Below are positions 22,412 through 45,617 of a stretch of 64,000 bases of DNA, piece after piece. Numbering within the stretch: the stretch's first letter is position 1; every line of letters starts with the position of its first letter. The DNA comes from Euborellia annulipes (lineage: Eukaryota > Arthropoda > Insecta > Dermaptera > Anisolabididae), in NCBI GenBank assembly GCA_023213315.1, contig JAKCPI010031616.1, positions 1-64,000 of the forward strand, in the 5' to 3' direction. A program made the position numbers and the translations under genes. A model generated the notes under the pieces. It did not search any database and was not told where the DNA came from. It saw only the letters and a program-made list of their open reading frames with translations.

Positions 22412-22850
22412 GCGTAGCTACAGGAGTCCAGGGGGACCCTCACCCCCAGAGAAAATTCCTGTGATACAAATTTTTTGTCACTTTTAATTTTTTTTGCTTT
22501 AGAATATTAAAGTTGGGAGCTTGTGGTTTTTTAGGAGTTAATCATTCCAATTTTAAGGATCTCTAATCAGCCTATGCGCGACTGTTTTTTAGAGTGATCT
22601 CGTTGAAAATAAAAAAAAAAAAAACATTTTATTTTCCAACTTTGTGTGATCATTTCCCTTTTAGTATTCTACAAAAATTTCATCAGAATTTATGCTTAAT
22701 TTACGTTTTGAGAAGGTTTAATTTAAAAGATTTTCCGGTGTAGTAACTCTCGAGTCCCCCCTGGAGCTGGGAGTAGGTACTCCATGTCCCCGTAGGATGG
22801 GTGGTTCCAACTCCTCCCCCCGCCAGCCAAATACCCTAGCTACGCCCATG
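22412..22850. mobile_element. MITE with GGCGTAGCTA ends and TAGATTTG duplication
   Basis: The left end GCGTAGCTACAGGAG and right end CCTAGCTACGCCCATG are inverted repeats (the left end has lost a few outer bases). The flank TAGATTTG is repeated exactly at 22,404-22,411 and 22,851-22,858. Internal sequence is C-rich at both ends and non-coding. Confidence 0.7.
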
Positions 22851-23621
22851 TAGATTTGTAAAATAGGCAGTACAGGAAGGAAGTAGGGCTATTTTTAATT
22901 AATTAAATATTCATCATTTCGGATAAACTGTGATTTACAATTACAGCCAGAAAAGCCCCGGGCTTAAGGGAATACAAAAATTAGATAAAAAATAAATAAA
23001 AACACAATCGCAAAAAAATATTTTTTTGTTTTATAATTTTCGGAATTTTGGTTAAATACATTTTTAAAAAGTTAAGAAGGACCCTGCAAATTCTGATTTG
23101 TTCCGGGTCTCGAAAAAGTTAGAGATGGCCCTGGCAAAGAGGTGAGGTGGGCACTTGTGAAGAAGAAATCTAAATTAAAAACAAATATAATGAACGGGAT
23201 TGTTTTCTAACATTTATTTATATGACGAGAAATGTAAATGAATAACACACGAATTGAATACTAAATTGGCTGCGAACCTTAAATGAAAGTATTTGGCCCA
23301 AATTACTTAAGGCAGGACCTTTTATGTTTATAATAAAAGAAAAAAAAAGGAATAAGTCTGTTTTTCGATGGAAGTCCTCAAGTAATTAATTACCGGTACT
23401 TTAATGCAAGCGGAAACCCTCAGGCGGGGGGAGAGGAGTAATTTTGAATTAAGCTTATTAAAATGAGGCATTCTATGTCTGACAAACTTTAATCAAAAAT
23501 TACCGGTATCTTCCTCTCCGTATTTCCTTTAATTTTATGACAAAATTAATCCTTTTTTTTTATTTTACTCAAATTGTGATTTTGCTCCTGGATAACATTA
23601 AAGGGATTCGATTCCCTTTTT
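22851..23621. other. AT-rich gene-free stretch
   Basis: No gene or complete element is visible. A block at about 23,070-23,130 ('ccctgcaaattctgatttgttccgggtctcg') looks like repeat debris. Confidence 0.4.
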
Positions 23622-23841
23622 CAGAGCGCAACCTGGATTTGCTCCCGGGGGGAGGGGGGGGGTTGAAAGGGGTTTGAAAGTATACTGTTTTTGAAGAAAC
23701 CATTTTTTTTTTAAATAAAAAGACAGGCTGCTATTTTTTCTTTTCTATTTATAATATACATAATATATAGCAATTTGAATTTTTTTCTCTCCTGGAGGGT
23801 TATAACCCTAACCCCCTCACTCACTCCTGGTTGCGCCACTG
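23622..23841. mobile_element. MITE with AGTGG(C/T)GCAACC ends, copy 1
   Basis: The left end CAGAGCGCAACCTGG and right end CTGGTTGCGCCACTG are inverted repeats; flanks CCCTTTTT and CCCTTTCC resemble an 8-bp duplication. The interior has a G-run, a T-rich core and 'tttttctctcctgg'. The same core occurs in the element at 27,181-27,891. Confidence 0.6.
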
Positions 23842-24821
23842 CCCTTTCCTAATAATGAACATTTTTCTAAATTAAATTGGCTTCCCATTAATTTAAAATA
23901 AAGACGGTGTAGTCTCAAATATATGACCCCCGCCCCAAAGTTACCGCTGTAATATCTACCTTTGTTTTAGTGATTTTGATAATGGATCGTCAACATTTAA
24001 ATGGCATTCAGAAATCATGAGAAATCATTTTTTTATTCAAGAAAAGATCAAAAGCTGTTTTTTCTAAAGACAATTCTACCTTAACATTAATCCGGTCAAA
24101 CAAGTATAAATATTCAATAAAAAAATTGATGATTCATAAAAGCGAAGAGAGGACTGAAGATGTGCCAGAGAAGATTCGGGCTTAAAATAGAAAGGTTTTT
24201 TATGTAAGAGCAAATATCGATTAGAATCAATACGAAAAAAATCTTGACATTGAATTTTTGACATGATCGCAATACTTTCTTACTATATATCCCATATATA
24301 GATAAGAGAAAGTGAAATAAGAAGTCGCGTTGGAGAAAGAATCAAGTCCCGATAGATAACTAAAAATAAGGCCAGCTGGATTTTCGCTAAAGCTTGATGC
24401 ACACGCAAAAACCAACCAGGCAAATAAACCAATAAAACAAGACGAAAAAGCTGCCGTCCCAATTTTCATTGGATCGTATAATCATATAAGCTTATATGAT
24501 ATTTGAGATGAGATTTGAAATAAAACAAAAAAATTCATTCTAATCAATTTCTATCTCTTTTTCCTTTAACTAACCTTTAAATAAAATTGCCGTGAAAGTT
24601 TTTCCTCTTCTCCTTTGACCTTATTCGTTATTCAAGTGCAATGTCATTCCTTGGGAGCAATCTATAAATAAGAGAAAGCGTTATCTACCACTCAAAATTA
24701 TTTGGGAAAAAAATATCATAATCTATTATTAAATTTTGAAATTTACTTTATTCAAAACAATATTTTTTTTTCTCAGCCAATGAAATTGAAATAAAATTTT
24801 GCCGCATAAGACGGGATGCTT
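23842..24821. other. Gene-poor stretch with an unproven minus-strand frame
   Basis: A minus-strand frame at 24,227-24,469 begins MKIGTAAFSSCFIGLFAWLVFACASS, which looks like a signal peptide, and lies below a TATA-like 'ataagcttatatga'. It has no recognisable domain and no splice site that extends it, so I leave it as a possibility only. The remainder is AT-rich; a SINE tail fragment is at about 24,785-24,820. Confidence 0.25.
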
Positions 24822-25425
24822 CAGGGATGGGCAAAAAAAAAAGAATTAGCGATCTGATCCGCAGATCCGACCAGTTCGGACGATCCGATCCGGCTACTGA
24901 AAAAGGATTAGAAATCCGAACAGTAGCGTAACTAGGTGGGAGCGAAGGGTGCGCTCACCCCCCGCCCCTGCCCCAGGCGCATTAACCCTTTGGAGTTCCT
25001 CAATACAGACATTGGCTCCCTAGGGCATCTAAGATATAGCCCAGGGACGGTGATTTTATCATATTCCATAGATTGTCCAAAAAACTGATAATTTTCTTTA
25101 AAATTACATTGCAACTTAAAAAACGGCGCCCTAATTGACCTTCGCCTTCTCCCCCATTAAAGGCTATTTACGCCGTTGGATCCGAACCGGCGATCCGGCA
25201 AACTTGGGCAATCCGATCCGAACTGGATTTTTAGACGTTTAGATGAATTAAAAGGATATAAATAAATATTTATTAAAAAGTAAAAAATATTAGAGGATTG
25301 GCAATTTTTTTGAAAAGGATCGCAAAAATCCAGGATTGCTCGAAAAGGTTAGCGATCCGATCCTAGATCCAGAGATAAATCCTAAGATCGGATTTCCTAA
25401 AGGATCGCGATTCTGCCCATCCTTG
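24822..25425. mobile_element. Non-autonomous element built from GATCCG words
   Basis: Ends CAGGGATGGGCA and TGCCCATCCTTG are inverted repeats. The interior is dominated by GATCCGATCC/AGGATCGC words on both sides of a spacer. A sister copy with the same ends and words is at 62,332-62,676. A smaller insertion with ends CAGTAGCGTAACTAG and CTATTTACGCCGTTG (about 24,920-25,180) sits inside it. No clear target duplication for this copy. Confidence 0.65.
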
Positions 25426-26533
25426 CTTACATTCAATAAAAATATAAAGTTTCAGCAGGCTTTTTAAAAATATTTGTTCTCTGATGCCGTAATTCATGAT
25501 ATCACCCTATTAAGGGTCCAAGCCCCCAGAAAATAAATAATAGATAAAGTGAAATGTAGATAGAGAAACATATTATAAAAAATATTTTATATTATTTTAA
25601 ATTATTTTTAGAAGAGATTATCGCCCGAATCAACCAAATCGCTCACCAAAAAGATTGTCAAGTCCCGACCCCATTGATATCAGGGGCGTATATAAGGGGG
25701 GGGGGGGTCCGCCCCCCCCCCGAAATTTTCTAAATGCATATACATATATAGAGATATACAGGCATTAGCGGGTCTCGCCCCCGAAATGTTTGATCGGACC
25801 CGCAGTGCAAAAATATATAGCCCTGTAAAAAAATTTTTTTCCTCAGGGCGATAAACTTTGATTCCGCAAAAGAGGAAATGTTCCGCGGGGCGGCAAAATT
25901 TTCGTGCATCCAAAATGATTTTCACCATTCTTCCGCAGGGTGGAAAACTTTGTTCCCCAAAAGAGGGAAGCCCGCAGGGCGGCAAAATTTTCGTGTCTCT
26001 AAAAAAAAAATTATTTCGCATGGTGAAAATTTATTTTGATGTGATATTTGTAAAAAGAAAATCAGACACTTGAGTCCTAATTAATTTGTTCTGATTAATC
26101 AATTACTTCCTTAAGTAAGAATGTTTTTTTAATACTTTGGCCACAGGTGATGAGGTGATTGTTTTTGAAAGGAAACCACAGGATACCACTCTCTCATCTC
26201 CTCCTACTTAAATATAAACTTTGATCGCCTCGAAGAGAAAATTCGCATAATGAGGATGGATTTTTTTTTCTTAATATTTATCTATACCTAACTTAATAAT
26301 CGAGTGACTCCACACATTTTTGACCTCAAATCAGAAAAAAAAGATAATTTTCTAGATTTTTGTCCTAAAAAAAAAAATGATGAATGAAAATATGAAAGCA
26401 GCTTATCTGAGAAAGCATTTCTAAAGGAAATGATAATATTTTGATTCACTGATTCTTCTTTTCCTTTAATTTATTAAATAAGTAAGCAGACCGTTGCTAG
26501 CCTGATTAAAGAGTAATAGAAGATTCTTCAAGC
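25426..26533. other. Gene-free stretch with a partial MITE
   Basis: From 25,681 there is a left end CAGGGGCGTATATA of the family whose complete copy is at 54,351-54,609, followed by G-run and C-run blocks and repeated 'ccgcagggcggcaaaattttcgtg' words up to about 26,000. The right end was not found. The open frames through it are low complexity. Confidence 0.45.
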
Positions 26534-27039
26534 CAGTGGCGTAGCAAGGATTTTGGCGCCATGGAGCGACTCAACTGCTGGCGCCCCTCCCCCTCGAACA
26601 CTACCATCAATCGGTAACCGACACCCCACCCTACCACAGTAAAAACGTTTGACCCCTCTGACCATATACAATATTTTAAATTTTAAAATATTTTTAAAAA
26701 AAATTTTATATAAAAAAATTCCTCAGATTTCTTCATCTTCATCTGAAGGCTCAGCATATATAATCTGTGTATAATACGAAAATTTAACCACAAACAATAT
26801 CTACTAAATAATTCAATGCTAACGTTTGTCATTTTAAATAAAAAATGCATCGATTTCTGTCAAAAAACAACAGAGCAAAAATTAATTTGATTAAAGGATC
26901 CAAATAATTTTTTGTTCTACAAAAGGATCAAAATATAGACAAAAAATTAAATAAAAAGTATTATTTATTCCCGGCGCCCCCACCCTGCCCTCCGCCCTGG
27001 AGCCGCCGCTCCACTCGCTCCTCGGTCGCTACGCCACTG
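26534..27039. mobile_element. MITE with CAGTGGCGTAGC ends, perfect 8-bp duplication
   Basis: Ends CAGTGGCGTAGCAAGG and GGTCGCTACGCCACTG are inverted repeats; subterminal GGAGCGACTC and CGCTCCTCGGTC also pair. The target CTTCAAGC is duplicated exactly at 26,526-26,533 and 27,040-27,047. Non-coding, AT-rich core. Confidence 0.8.
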
Positions 27040-27180
27040 CTTCAAGCTATCGAAATCTTCCAAATGCTCTAGGTCTTGGATATCAGTCCTTTAAAGCTTC
27101 TTGAATTTATAATTCATTTCAAATGCCATTTTCGAAAGATCTAGAGGCAGCAAAATTACTAAATTTGCTCTCTGATCCGA

Positions 27181-27891
27181 GGAGTGGTGCAACCAGGAAT
27201 TGCTCCTGGGGGGGGGAAGGTTTTGAAAAAATTAAACATAAGAAAATTTCGCTAAAAATATTATGGGGGGAGGGGCTGCCTGAAGGCCCAAACTCCCCCC
27301 CCCCCCCCGTAAAATTTGTACATAAAACGAATCTGTAGACCCAGATACGGCCGGTCAAAGTTAAAAAAAAATTTAAGAGAAAAGTTGTCTCACTTTGACC
27401 AGCCGTATCTCGGTTAATATTGTGTCGATAAATTCGTTTTATGTACCAAATATTAGCAAATTTAATGTTTTTCAACTTTTTATGGAGCTATGTTGCACAA
27501 AATACGCTTAGGTTACGAGATATAAGCGAAAAACTGAAAAAAAAACAAGTCCAAAATTTTTTAGGTTTTGCCCCCCCCCCCCCCAGTTAGCACAGGATTC
27601 TCGAGGTCGAAAACATAGGATAGCCATCTTAGAGTAGCCCCAAATACCCTGTAAAAATTTATTAACTTTTTCGAAATATTTTCCTGGTAAAAAGTTATAA
27701 CGACTGGAGAAAAAAGTTCTTTTTATTTTTTATACTAGGCCCTAAATACTTTTTTTTTTAAATAAAAATCCAGAATGTTATTTTTTCTTTAATAGGCTAT
27801 ACTTATTATAATATATAGGAATTTTAATTTTTTTTCTCTCCTGGGGGGGGGGGTTAAAAGCATAACCCCTCCCCACCTGTTTGCACCACTG
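27181..27891. mobile_element. MITE with AGTGGTGCAACC ends, copy 2, about 0.7 kb
   Basis: The left end AGTGGTGCAACCAGG and right end CCTGTTTGCACCACTG are inverted repeats; flanks GATCCGAG and GATTCGGG are a diverged 8-bp duplication. An internal inverted repeat ('ttgtacataaaacgaat' at 27,315 against 'attcgttttatgtacca' at 27,432) suggests a nested second element. It ends about 45 bp before the SDR start codon. Confidence 0.6.
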
Positions 27892-27935
27892 GATTCGGGA
27901 GTAAATCGATTTTCAAACAAAATTTCTATTTTCAG

Positions 27936-30900
27936 ATGGATTGGTTTTCAATATCGTTATGTTGTCTGGGCGTCGGTGCAATTTTTTTCTTCGGTGCTGT
28001 CGTTTTTGGACTGCTCCTCTTTCGATTTTACTTGAACTATACTAGTGGAATATGTAAGAGCACCGCTAAGATGAATGGAAAAACCGTCATCATCACAGGT
28101 GCTAACTCCGGTGAGTATATAATAAATGTTCAATTTATTATACCGTTTAATTCGATGATAAAGTTCTTAAGAGTGTTTTTTTTTTTAAATATACAATATA
28201 CAATTTGCTAGTCTTCTATTATTGGGATAATTATTTGTCCTTGGAAGATCTAGGCTTCATATAATAAAATGTTTATGTTGATGAGACCTTAGTGAACTCC
28301 ATGTCATAAAAAATTACGAATGTATGAATATATTATTATTTGATTCTTTTTTTAATCTTCTCCATCTTCCCTTTCTGCTAATTGTTTTGCAGAATATAAA
28401 CATAGTTGATTTTTTTCACTAATATTATTTCAAGAGAAAATTTTCATCATTTATTAAAATACAATTAATTTTTTCAGGAATCGGTCATGTGACAGCTTTA
28501 GATATTGCAAACAGAGGAGCCAGAGTGATTCTTGCTTGTCGAAACCTTGAAGCAGCCAACAAAGTCAAAGGTAAATTAATTTAAATTACAAAAAAGTTAA
28601 GACAAAAAGACAACGTTGATCTTCATCAGATTCATAAAAAAATTAATATGGAGATTCAATTTTTGCATTTATTAAACATAAATCTAAATAATACAGTCTC
28701 TATTTAAGGTAAAGTTAGTAAAGATGCTTCTTTGATACAGATGAAATAACCGAGACGACGGGGAACAAAGAAATTCTCGTGTATGAATTAGATCTCTCTA
28801 GTTTTGACTCGATAAGAGCGTTTGCTAAAGTCATTCTTGAGAAGGAATCACGTCTTGACGTCTTAATACATAATGCCGGATATGCAGGAATGTGGAGGGC
28901 ATCGAAAAGTGCTAATGACATCGAGATGACCTTTGCCACCAATCATTTCGGACCTTTCTTGCTCACTCATTTATTATCAGGTATGTGTATGTATGTTAGT
29001 TGTAATTTTCATTTCTTCTTCTTTTCTCGCCTTAAATCCCGCGGGGTGGGGTCGACGGTTCATAGGTTTTTGCGACCGGGAAGGAAAAGTCCATGGTCTG
29101 ACGCTTGTTGAAAAGAGAATGACATGCAAAGAACAGAAGTACTGCCAGTCCCAGCTAGGGCAGCTCGTGGTCGCCATCCACGTACCCACAAGAAGTGGGC
29201 CCCTGAGCTTTAGTTGTAATTTTCACTAAAAAGTGTATATTTCAATATATTTGCGAAATTTAAATGCAGACAGCCTTATTAGCTATAGGAAGGATGTTGT
29301 TGTGATCAAGTGGATCGGTACCTGGATATCTATTTAGTGTGTTAAAAGCCTGACAAGTAAAACTGTTAATAGCTCTTAACTCCGTTATCTCTTCTTCTAA
29401 TACAATATTGATTTTGAATAAGGAAATGGACGTTAGTAGCCTAACTAACTGCAAATGCATAAATAATAAGTATTCGTCTCAGGTGGTACATAATTTTTTC
29501 ATTTTCAATAAAAATTTAATTGTGGATTATAAAATAGAAGCGCGGAAAGTGAAGAGGGACCTCTTGCCGGCAAAGTAAAATTATCGGTACCGGTACGGGC
29601 ATTTTAGTCTAATTAGGTCAATAATATCGATTTTTGGGTTTCGATTCAATACGATTCTTCAATATTTCTTCAATCTTTTTACTTTCCGCATTACATATAT
29701 TGGGGTTCAGGCAACCCCAGAGTTTAATTTGGAAAATAATAGTAGTAGAATTACATGGCTGACTAAAAACAAATAAACAGAAGCCTCAAAATTTAACAAT
29801 AAGTGATGGAGCAGGCAGCCAAGAAATATGACCCCACGAATTGTTGAAATACAACAGCCACTTCACAAATTGTCGCCTCAAAATTTATTTTATTTTTCAG
29901 GTCTTTTAAAGAAGTCAGCTCCTTGTCGCGTAGTGGTCGTCGCCAGTGAGGTCTACAAGATAGCTTTCTTCAATTTGCTTAATCTGAACCCAACAAGTTT
30001 TTGGCCAAATTCATATTTATATTTTGTCAGTAAACTTTTAAATATTCATTTTTCAATGGAATTGGCTAGACGTTTCGAGGGAACAGGTAGGGGCATATTC
30101 TTATATTTATAGTATAAATCTCTATATAATAAATATACAAGTAAATTTATTAATAACAAAAATAAATTTGAATGCCATTTCTAAATTCTAATTATAGTCA
30201 TTGAGGTAGCTATTATTATATCATTTATTTATTCAACTCGGAGATTTTAATGGCTAATAGGATCTTTTTAAAATAAACATCTCGAAAAAATCTATCAGCT
30301 ATAGTGCTGATAAAAGAAGAAAGGCATTAGATAATAATTTGAAGTCCGAAAGAAGTTACTCCATTATAATTGTTGCTTCTATTAATAATAGATTAATACT
30401 CACTCTAATGTCTTTGTTGATTTGTACGAAGTCGATGTCAACCAAGTTCAAAATAAAATATAATTCTTTAATTCTTGATTATGTTGAACACATTAATGAA
30501 AACTACTTGGCAAAGGAAATTTAATTTATATTCACTATATACACATAAATTTTCATTTCATTATTGAGAACATGGAGTTGAGTTCAATTATTATAAGCGT
30601 AGGTGTTTTAGTTTGTTGCCAACTTCACAACTATCATTATTTAAAAATGAATTGAAATTTTTATAAAAATAACTCTTTTTGAAATTAATATTTTATATGA
30701 ATCGTGATTATGCTTTTATCAGGCTTTAATAAATTTACTAATTTTTTTGGCCTCCATTCGTTAGTAATTTAGCCAAGTTATTTATTGGATTTTTTAAAAT
30801 TATGAATGAAGTTAGCACCTTTTAAATGGCGCAATTTTTTAACGATTAAACTAAATGAGATTTTAAGGCTGTGAATGTATAAGATTTTGATAGGACAGGT

Positions 30901-32309
30901 TCAAGCCAAATAAAAAGCCTTTATATGCGGAGACGTTTCGAGATATATTTAATGTCTCATCATCAGTCCGTATCGAAAATTAGTATAAAGCTAGTCATTA
31001 ATACACAGCATATGTACATATAAATTTTATATAATGAATATCTGATATTTTGAATATTTCCTCTCATGAACGCTTCGAGTCTTATTCATTATATGAAATT
31101 TATACGTACAGTGAGGAACAATATTAAGTCCCACCCATGCGTTTTTTACTTGTGATTATTTCATTGTTTAAAAAAAAATATTTTATATTTTTTAATGGAA
31201 ACTTTCATGGTTCAAAAGTAGCAAATTTCCAATAAAGATTTTCATTTTCTTTTATAAAAATAAATGAAATAATCACAAGAAAAAAGGCATGGGTGGGACT
31301 TAATATTGTCCCTCACTGTACATATGCTGTATATTAATGTCTACCTTTATGCAAATTTTCGATACGGTTTGATGATGAGACTTTAAATATATCTCGCAAC
31401 ATCTCCGGAGTCGAGAAGCATATAAAGGCTTTTTATTTGGCTGAACCTGCCCTATCAAAATCTAAATATTAAAAATATATAATAAATATATATGTAAAAA
31501 CAAATAATGCGAAGATAAGTTTTCTCGGGTTAAGTCGCGTGGCATGTAACCCGAGAAAACTCATCTTCGCATACATCCGGTCGCGGAAACCTTCGAGAAC
31601 ATATATATTAATATGATTATATATATATATATATATATTTAAAAAATGAGAAAAATTCAGAGCTATTGAGATGGAAAATTTCAAAATTGTGCAGCCAGTG
31701 AACTAGCATTATTTTGCTCAGAATTTTGAAAAAATTACATTCTTTATAATTTTTTCTTAAAAATAAAACTAATATTGTAGTATTCTTAAAGTTGATTTTT
31801 TTTCCAGGTGTGACTGTGAATTGTTTACATCCTGGCTTCATTGGCACCGGTATCTGGCGTAATGTTCATATTCCTTTCAGCTGGGCCTTGAGAGTGATTG
31901 ATGCATGCTTTTTTAAAGTGAGTATTATCAATATTTTATAAATATATATTATTAAAATATAATATTTACAATTACAATGGTATTTTTTAGTCGGTAGAAC
32001 TAGGAGCACAAACTAGTATTCATTTAGCAGTATCAGAAGAACTCGAAGGAGTTACAGGCAGATATTTCAAGGATTGTCAGGTAAGAGAATTTGAATAATA
32101 TAAACAGCGATGTAGAGTTAGGCATCAAAATGGACCTTATATATATATATATATATTGAAAAAGAAAATACAGTATAATCTAAATTTTTAATTTTATTTT
32201 CCAGGAATGTTATTTATGGCAGAAGGCAAGAGATAAAAATCTTGCCAAAAAAATATGGGAGGCCAGTGAATCGATGGTGAAGTTGACTGAATCTGACCCA
32301 AAATTATAA
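27936..32309 (+). CDS. Short-chain dehydrogenase/reductase, retinol-dehydrogenase-like, 7 exons
   Basis: Exons 27,936-28,110, 28,478-28,570, 28,741-28,980, 29,901-30,086, 31,808-31,917, 31,991-32,080 and 32,205-32,309 join in phase to 332 residues; every junction has GT/AG. An N-terminal membrane anchor (about residues 5-31) is followed by the Rossmann NADP(H)-binding motif TGANSGIG (about 54-61), an LDLSSFDS acidic turn, HNAG (usually NNAG, about 134), the catalytic Ser in VVVVAS and the catalytic YFVSK (about 210-214), then VNCLHPGFIGT. This order matches classical membrane-bound SDRs of the RDH11-14 type, which reduce or oxidise retinoids and other lipids on the endoplasmic reticulum. An acceptor directly precedes the ATG, so a 5' UTR exon lies upstream. 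AATAAA at 32,471-32,476. Introns 3 and 4 hold repeats, including an inverted-repeat element. Confidence 0.88.
29020..29205 (+). repeat. GC-rich hairpin-headed repeat, copy 2, in SDR intron 3
   Basis: Starts with TCCCGCGGGGTGGGGTCG and ends with GCTCGTGGTCGCCATCCACG, matching 1838-2050 in inverted orientation. Non-coding. Confidence 0.6.
30880..31455. repeat. Inverted repeat with hammerhead-like core, holding a mariner-type MITE
   Basis: Arms at about 30,880-31,060 and 31,320-31,455 are inverted copies (words 'aaataaaaagcctttatatgc' and inverse, 'tctcatcatcag' and inverse). In the left arm the minus strand reads GGA-CTGATGA-T-GAGA...TCTC-GAAACGTC-TCC, a hammerhead-like fold; the right arm is a decayed version. 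The MITE at 31,109-31,318 lies between the arms. Confidence 0.6.
31109..31318. mobile_element. Mariner/Tc1-type MITE, TA-flanked
   Basis: Long terminal inverted repeats CAGTGAGG(G/A)ACAATATTAAG ... CTTAATATTGTCCCTCACTG, with TA at both borders (31,107-31,108 and 31,319-31,320). The subterminal 'tcccacccatg' and 'acttgtgattatttcattg' are also inverted. Sister copies are at 46,295-46,490 and 46,872-47,067, with rearranged ones at 55,025-55,460. Confidence 0.8.
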
Positions 32310-32546
32310 AAAATATCCTTTAGCTTTAATTTCTTTTCTTATAATTTATTTTTTTGTGATTAAATCTTATTGTTGATAATAATATAAGGGTATTTTTTAG
32401 ATTTTTTTTGTTCAAAATTACTATATACTATATATTTAATTGAAAATTTCTTTTAAGTTATTGAAAAACCAATAAAACTCAAAAAAAATTTTAATCTGCT
32501 TTTCTTTAACTTAATCTTTCCTACTCCTATATAAGCGCGTCATAAC

Positions 32547-32731
32547 TAGGGCTGTGCAAATTAATCGATTATTTTCCATAAACGATTATAAGAAAATAAT
32601 CCGGAAAAATTTACTAAAAAAAAGTCGTCTGTCCGGATCCAATAATCGATTATGAAAAATAATATTATTTGCCCAATAATCGATTATGAAAAATAATAGA
32701 TTATTTTTCTTTCCATAATCGAACACCCCTA
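32547..32731. mobile_element. Tiny element built from TAATCGATTA words
   Basis: Ends TAGGGCTGTGC and GAACACCCCTA are inverted repeats; the interior is mostly the palindrome AATAATCGATTATT and variants. The flanks GTCATAAC and GTCAATAAC look like a degraded duplication. It has the same design as 19,900-20,295, 24,822-25,425 and 38,218-39,371 but uses a different word. Confidence 0.55.
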
Positions 32732-32815
32732 GTCAATAACTCAACAGACCACTGAACTCTAATCTAGATACTCTTTTAAATATATATAATGAATTGTGGT
32801 TGTGGTATAATTAGA

Positions 32816-33122
32816 TTAATGATATAAAGAGGATGCAGCCAATAATAAATAAAAAGCATCTCTTTTGTTAACACTCTTTATTTAGGAAAGTTTCGACTAT
32901 GATCAACAAAGTCATCTTCAGTCCTTCAAGGTTGAAATATATATACATACATTCTTTAAAACAAAATAAAACAATTTTTTTAATGAATGTATGTATATAT
33001 TTCTAGCTTGAAGGGCTGATGATGGCTTTGTTGATCATAGCCGAAACGTTCCTAAATAAAGAGTGTTAACAAAATAGATGCTTTTTATTTATTATTGGCT
33101 GCATCCTGTTTATATCATTAAT
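32816..33122. repeat. Inverted repeat with hammerhead-like core
   Basis: Arms ('gatataaa..aggatgcagccaataataaataaaaagc' and inverse) surround a short spacer. The plus strand at 33,012-33,054 reads GGG-CTGATGA-T-GGCT...AGCC-GAAACGTT-CCT: a hammerhead-type core with helix II GGCT/AGCC and a short helix I. Confidence 0.6.
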
Positions 33123-33635
33123 CTTTTAAATATAATTGCAGTATTGCACTCTAGTCGAGGAGAGCAGCTGAAATATGGCATGAATAATCGATATCTGGGG
33201 GTGGAAGGGGAAGGGGGTTAAACCTCGGCAACTCTCCTTTAAAAGAAATCATAATCCCTCTAGAGACAGATCCTGCTTGCTAATGTGTTCGATGTCGATG
33301 AGCCAGTTGAGAGGAAGGGTAAGCGGCAGCAACAGTGAATATACTCTGAATACTTATAATGTGTTCAAAGGACTGATGATGGATTATGAATAATTTAAAT
33401 GCATCGAAATGTGTTCGGCACATTAAGCAACATTCAGAGTATATTTATTTTAGCTGCCCTTCCCAATTGATTAATTTAGGCTTCCACTTCTTAATTATAA
33501 GCTGATTAAGGTAAAAAAAAAAAAAAAAAATTAAAAAATATAAAAGAAAATATTTATATATTATAAAAATAAAAATAATAAAAGAGGAGTTAAAGTAAAG
33601 AATAAAATATCAATATTCAAATTGCCTTGTTAAAT

Positions 33636-45046
<11,411 letters not shown>

Positions 45047-45617
45047 TTTCTTATTAAAATATTTAACTTTAGATATAAATTGTAACACAAAAAACTGTAT
45101 TCACAAAAACAAAAAAAAATGTCACAATGCTAGAGAAAAACGCGGGAAATCTTTTAGATGAAAATGAAGTGAGAAACGGAAAAGTGACAACAAGTGAAGT
45201 GAACAAGTTTATTTCCTGAAGTGAAGTTAGCAACATGATAAGTAAAGAAAAAAATATACAAAATAGATAAAATTTCATATATATCCACAAAATAAATGTA
45301 GAAAAGTTTATTTTTCATATAATTTATTAAAATATTATTCTGTTTCTTTTTTTATTATTTCTTTCTTTCAATTATAAAAATTTTAGAAAATTTATTGTTT
45401 TTATGTTTGTATAACTGAAATTCGTTAATTTTATAATTTAAATTTTGAATTTGTTATTATTATATTCACCCATATATTTTTAAAAGTATTAACAGCTGAT
45501 TAAAAGGTAATTATCATTTTTTTAAACGTTTGTTTAACCACAGTAGTTTTTATTTTATAATAATTAATAAATTTTTTCAGGCTATTATTAAAATTAAAGA
45601 ATTAAAAAAAGAAAAAG
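45047..45617. promoter_or_regulatory. Shared head-to-head promoter of MCM2 and CENP-T-like gene, with E2F-like site
   Basis: The start codons of MCM2 (minus, 45,046) and the CENP-T-like gene (plus, 45,618) are 571 bp apart with no repeat between them, so this is probably a bidirectional promoter. GCGGGAAA at 45,142-45,149 (TTTCCCGC on the other strand) matches the E2F consensus. E2F-controlled transcription is established for MCM genes in animals. Whether the site also serves the kinetochore gene is inference. A CCACAGTAG block and AT-rich DNA lie nearer the plus-strand start. Confidence 0.6.

Larger units (their letters stand above)
32310..33635. other. SDR/MCM2 intergenic region, repeat-rich
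   Basis: After the SDR polyadenylation signal come a miniature element (32,547-32,731), an inverted repeat (32,816-33,122) and a decayed hammerhead-like unit at about 33,365-33,415. The two genes converge here (SDR plus, MCM2 minus). No additional gene is seen. Confidence 0.5.

Noticed and set aside
24227..24469. Minus-strand frame with signal-peptide-like start
   Set aside because: No domain, no conserved tail and no splice partner; kept only as a remark in the gene-free entry.
25680..26073. Frames on both strands over G-run/C-run DNA
   Set aside because: Composed of 'ccgcagggcggcaaaattttcg' repeats of a MITE; no gene features.
28715..28942. Minus-strand 75-codon frame
   Set aside because: Antisense of SDR exon 3.
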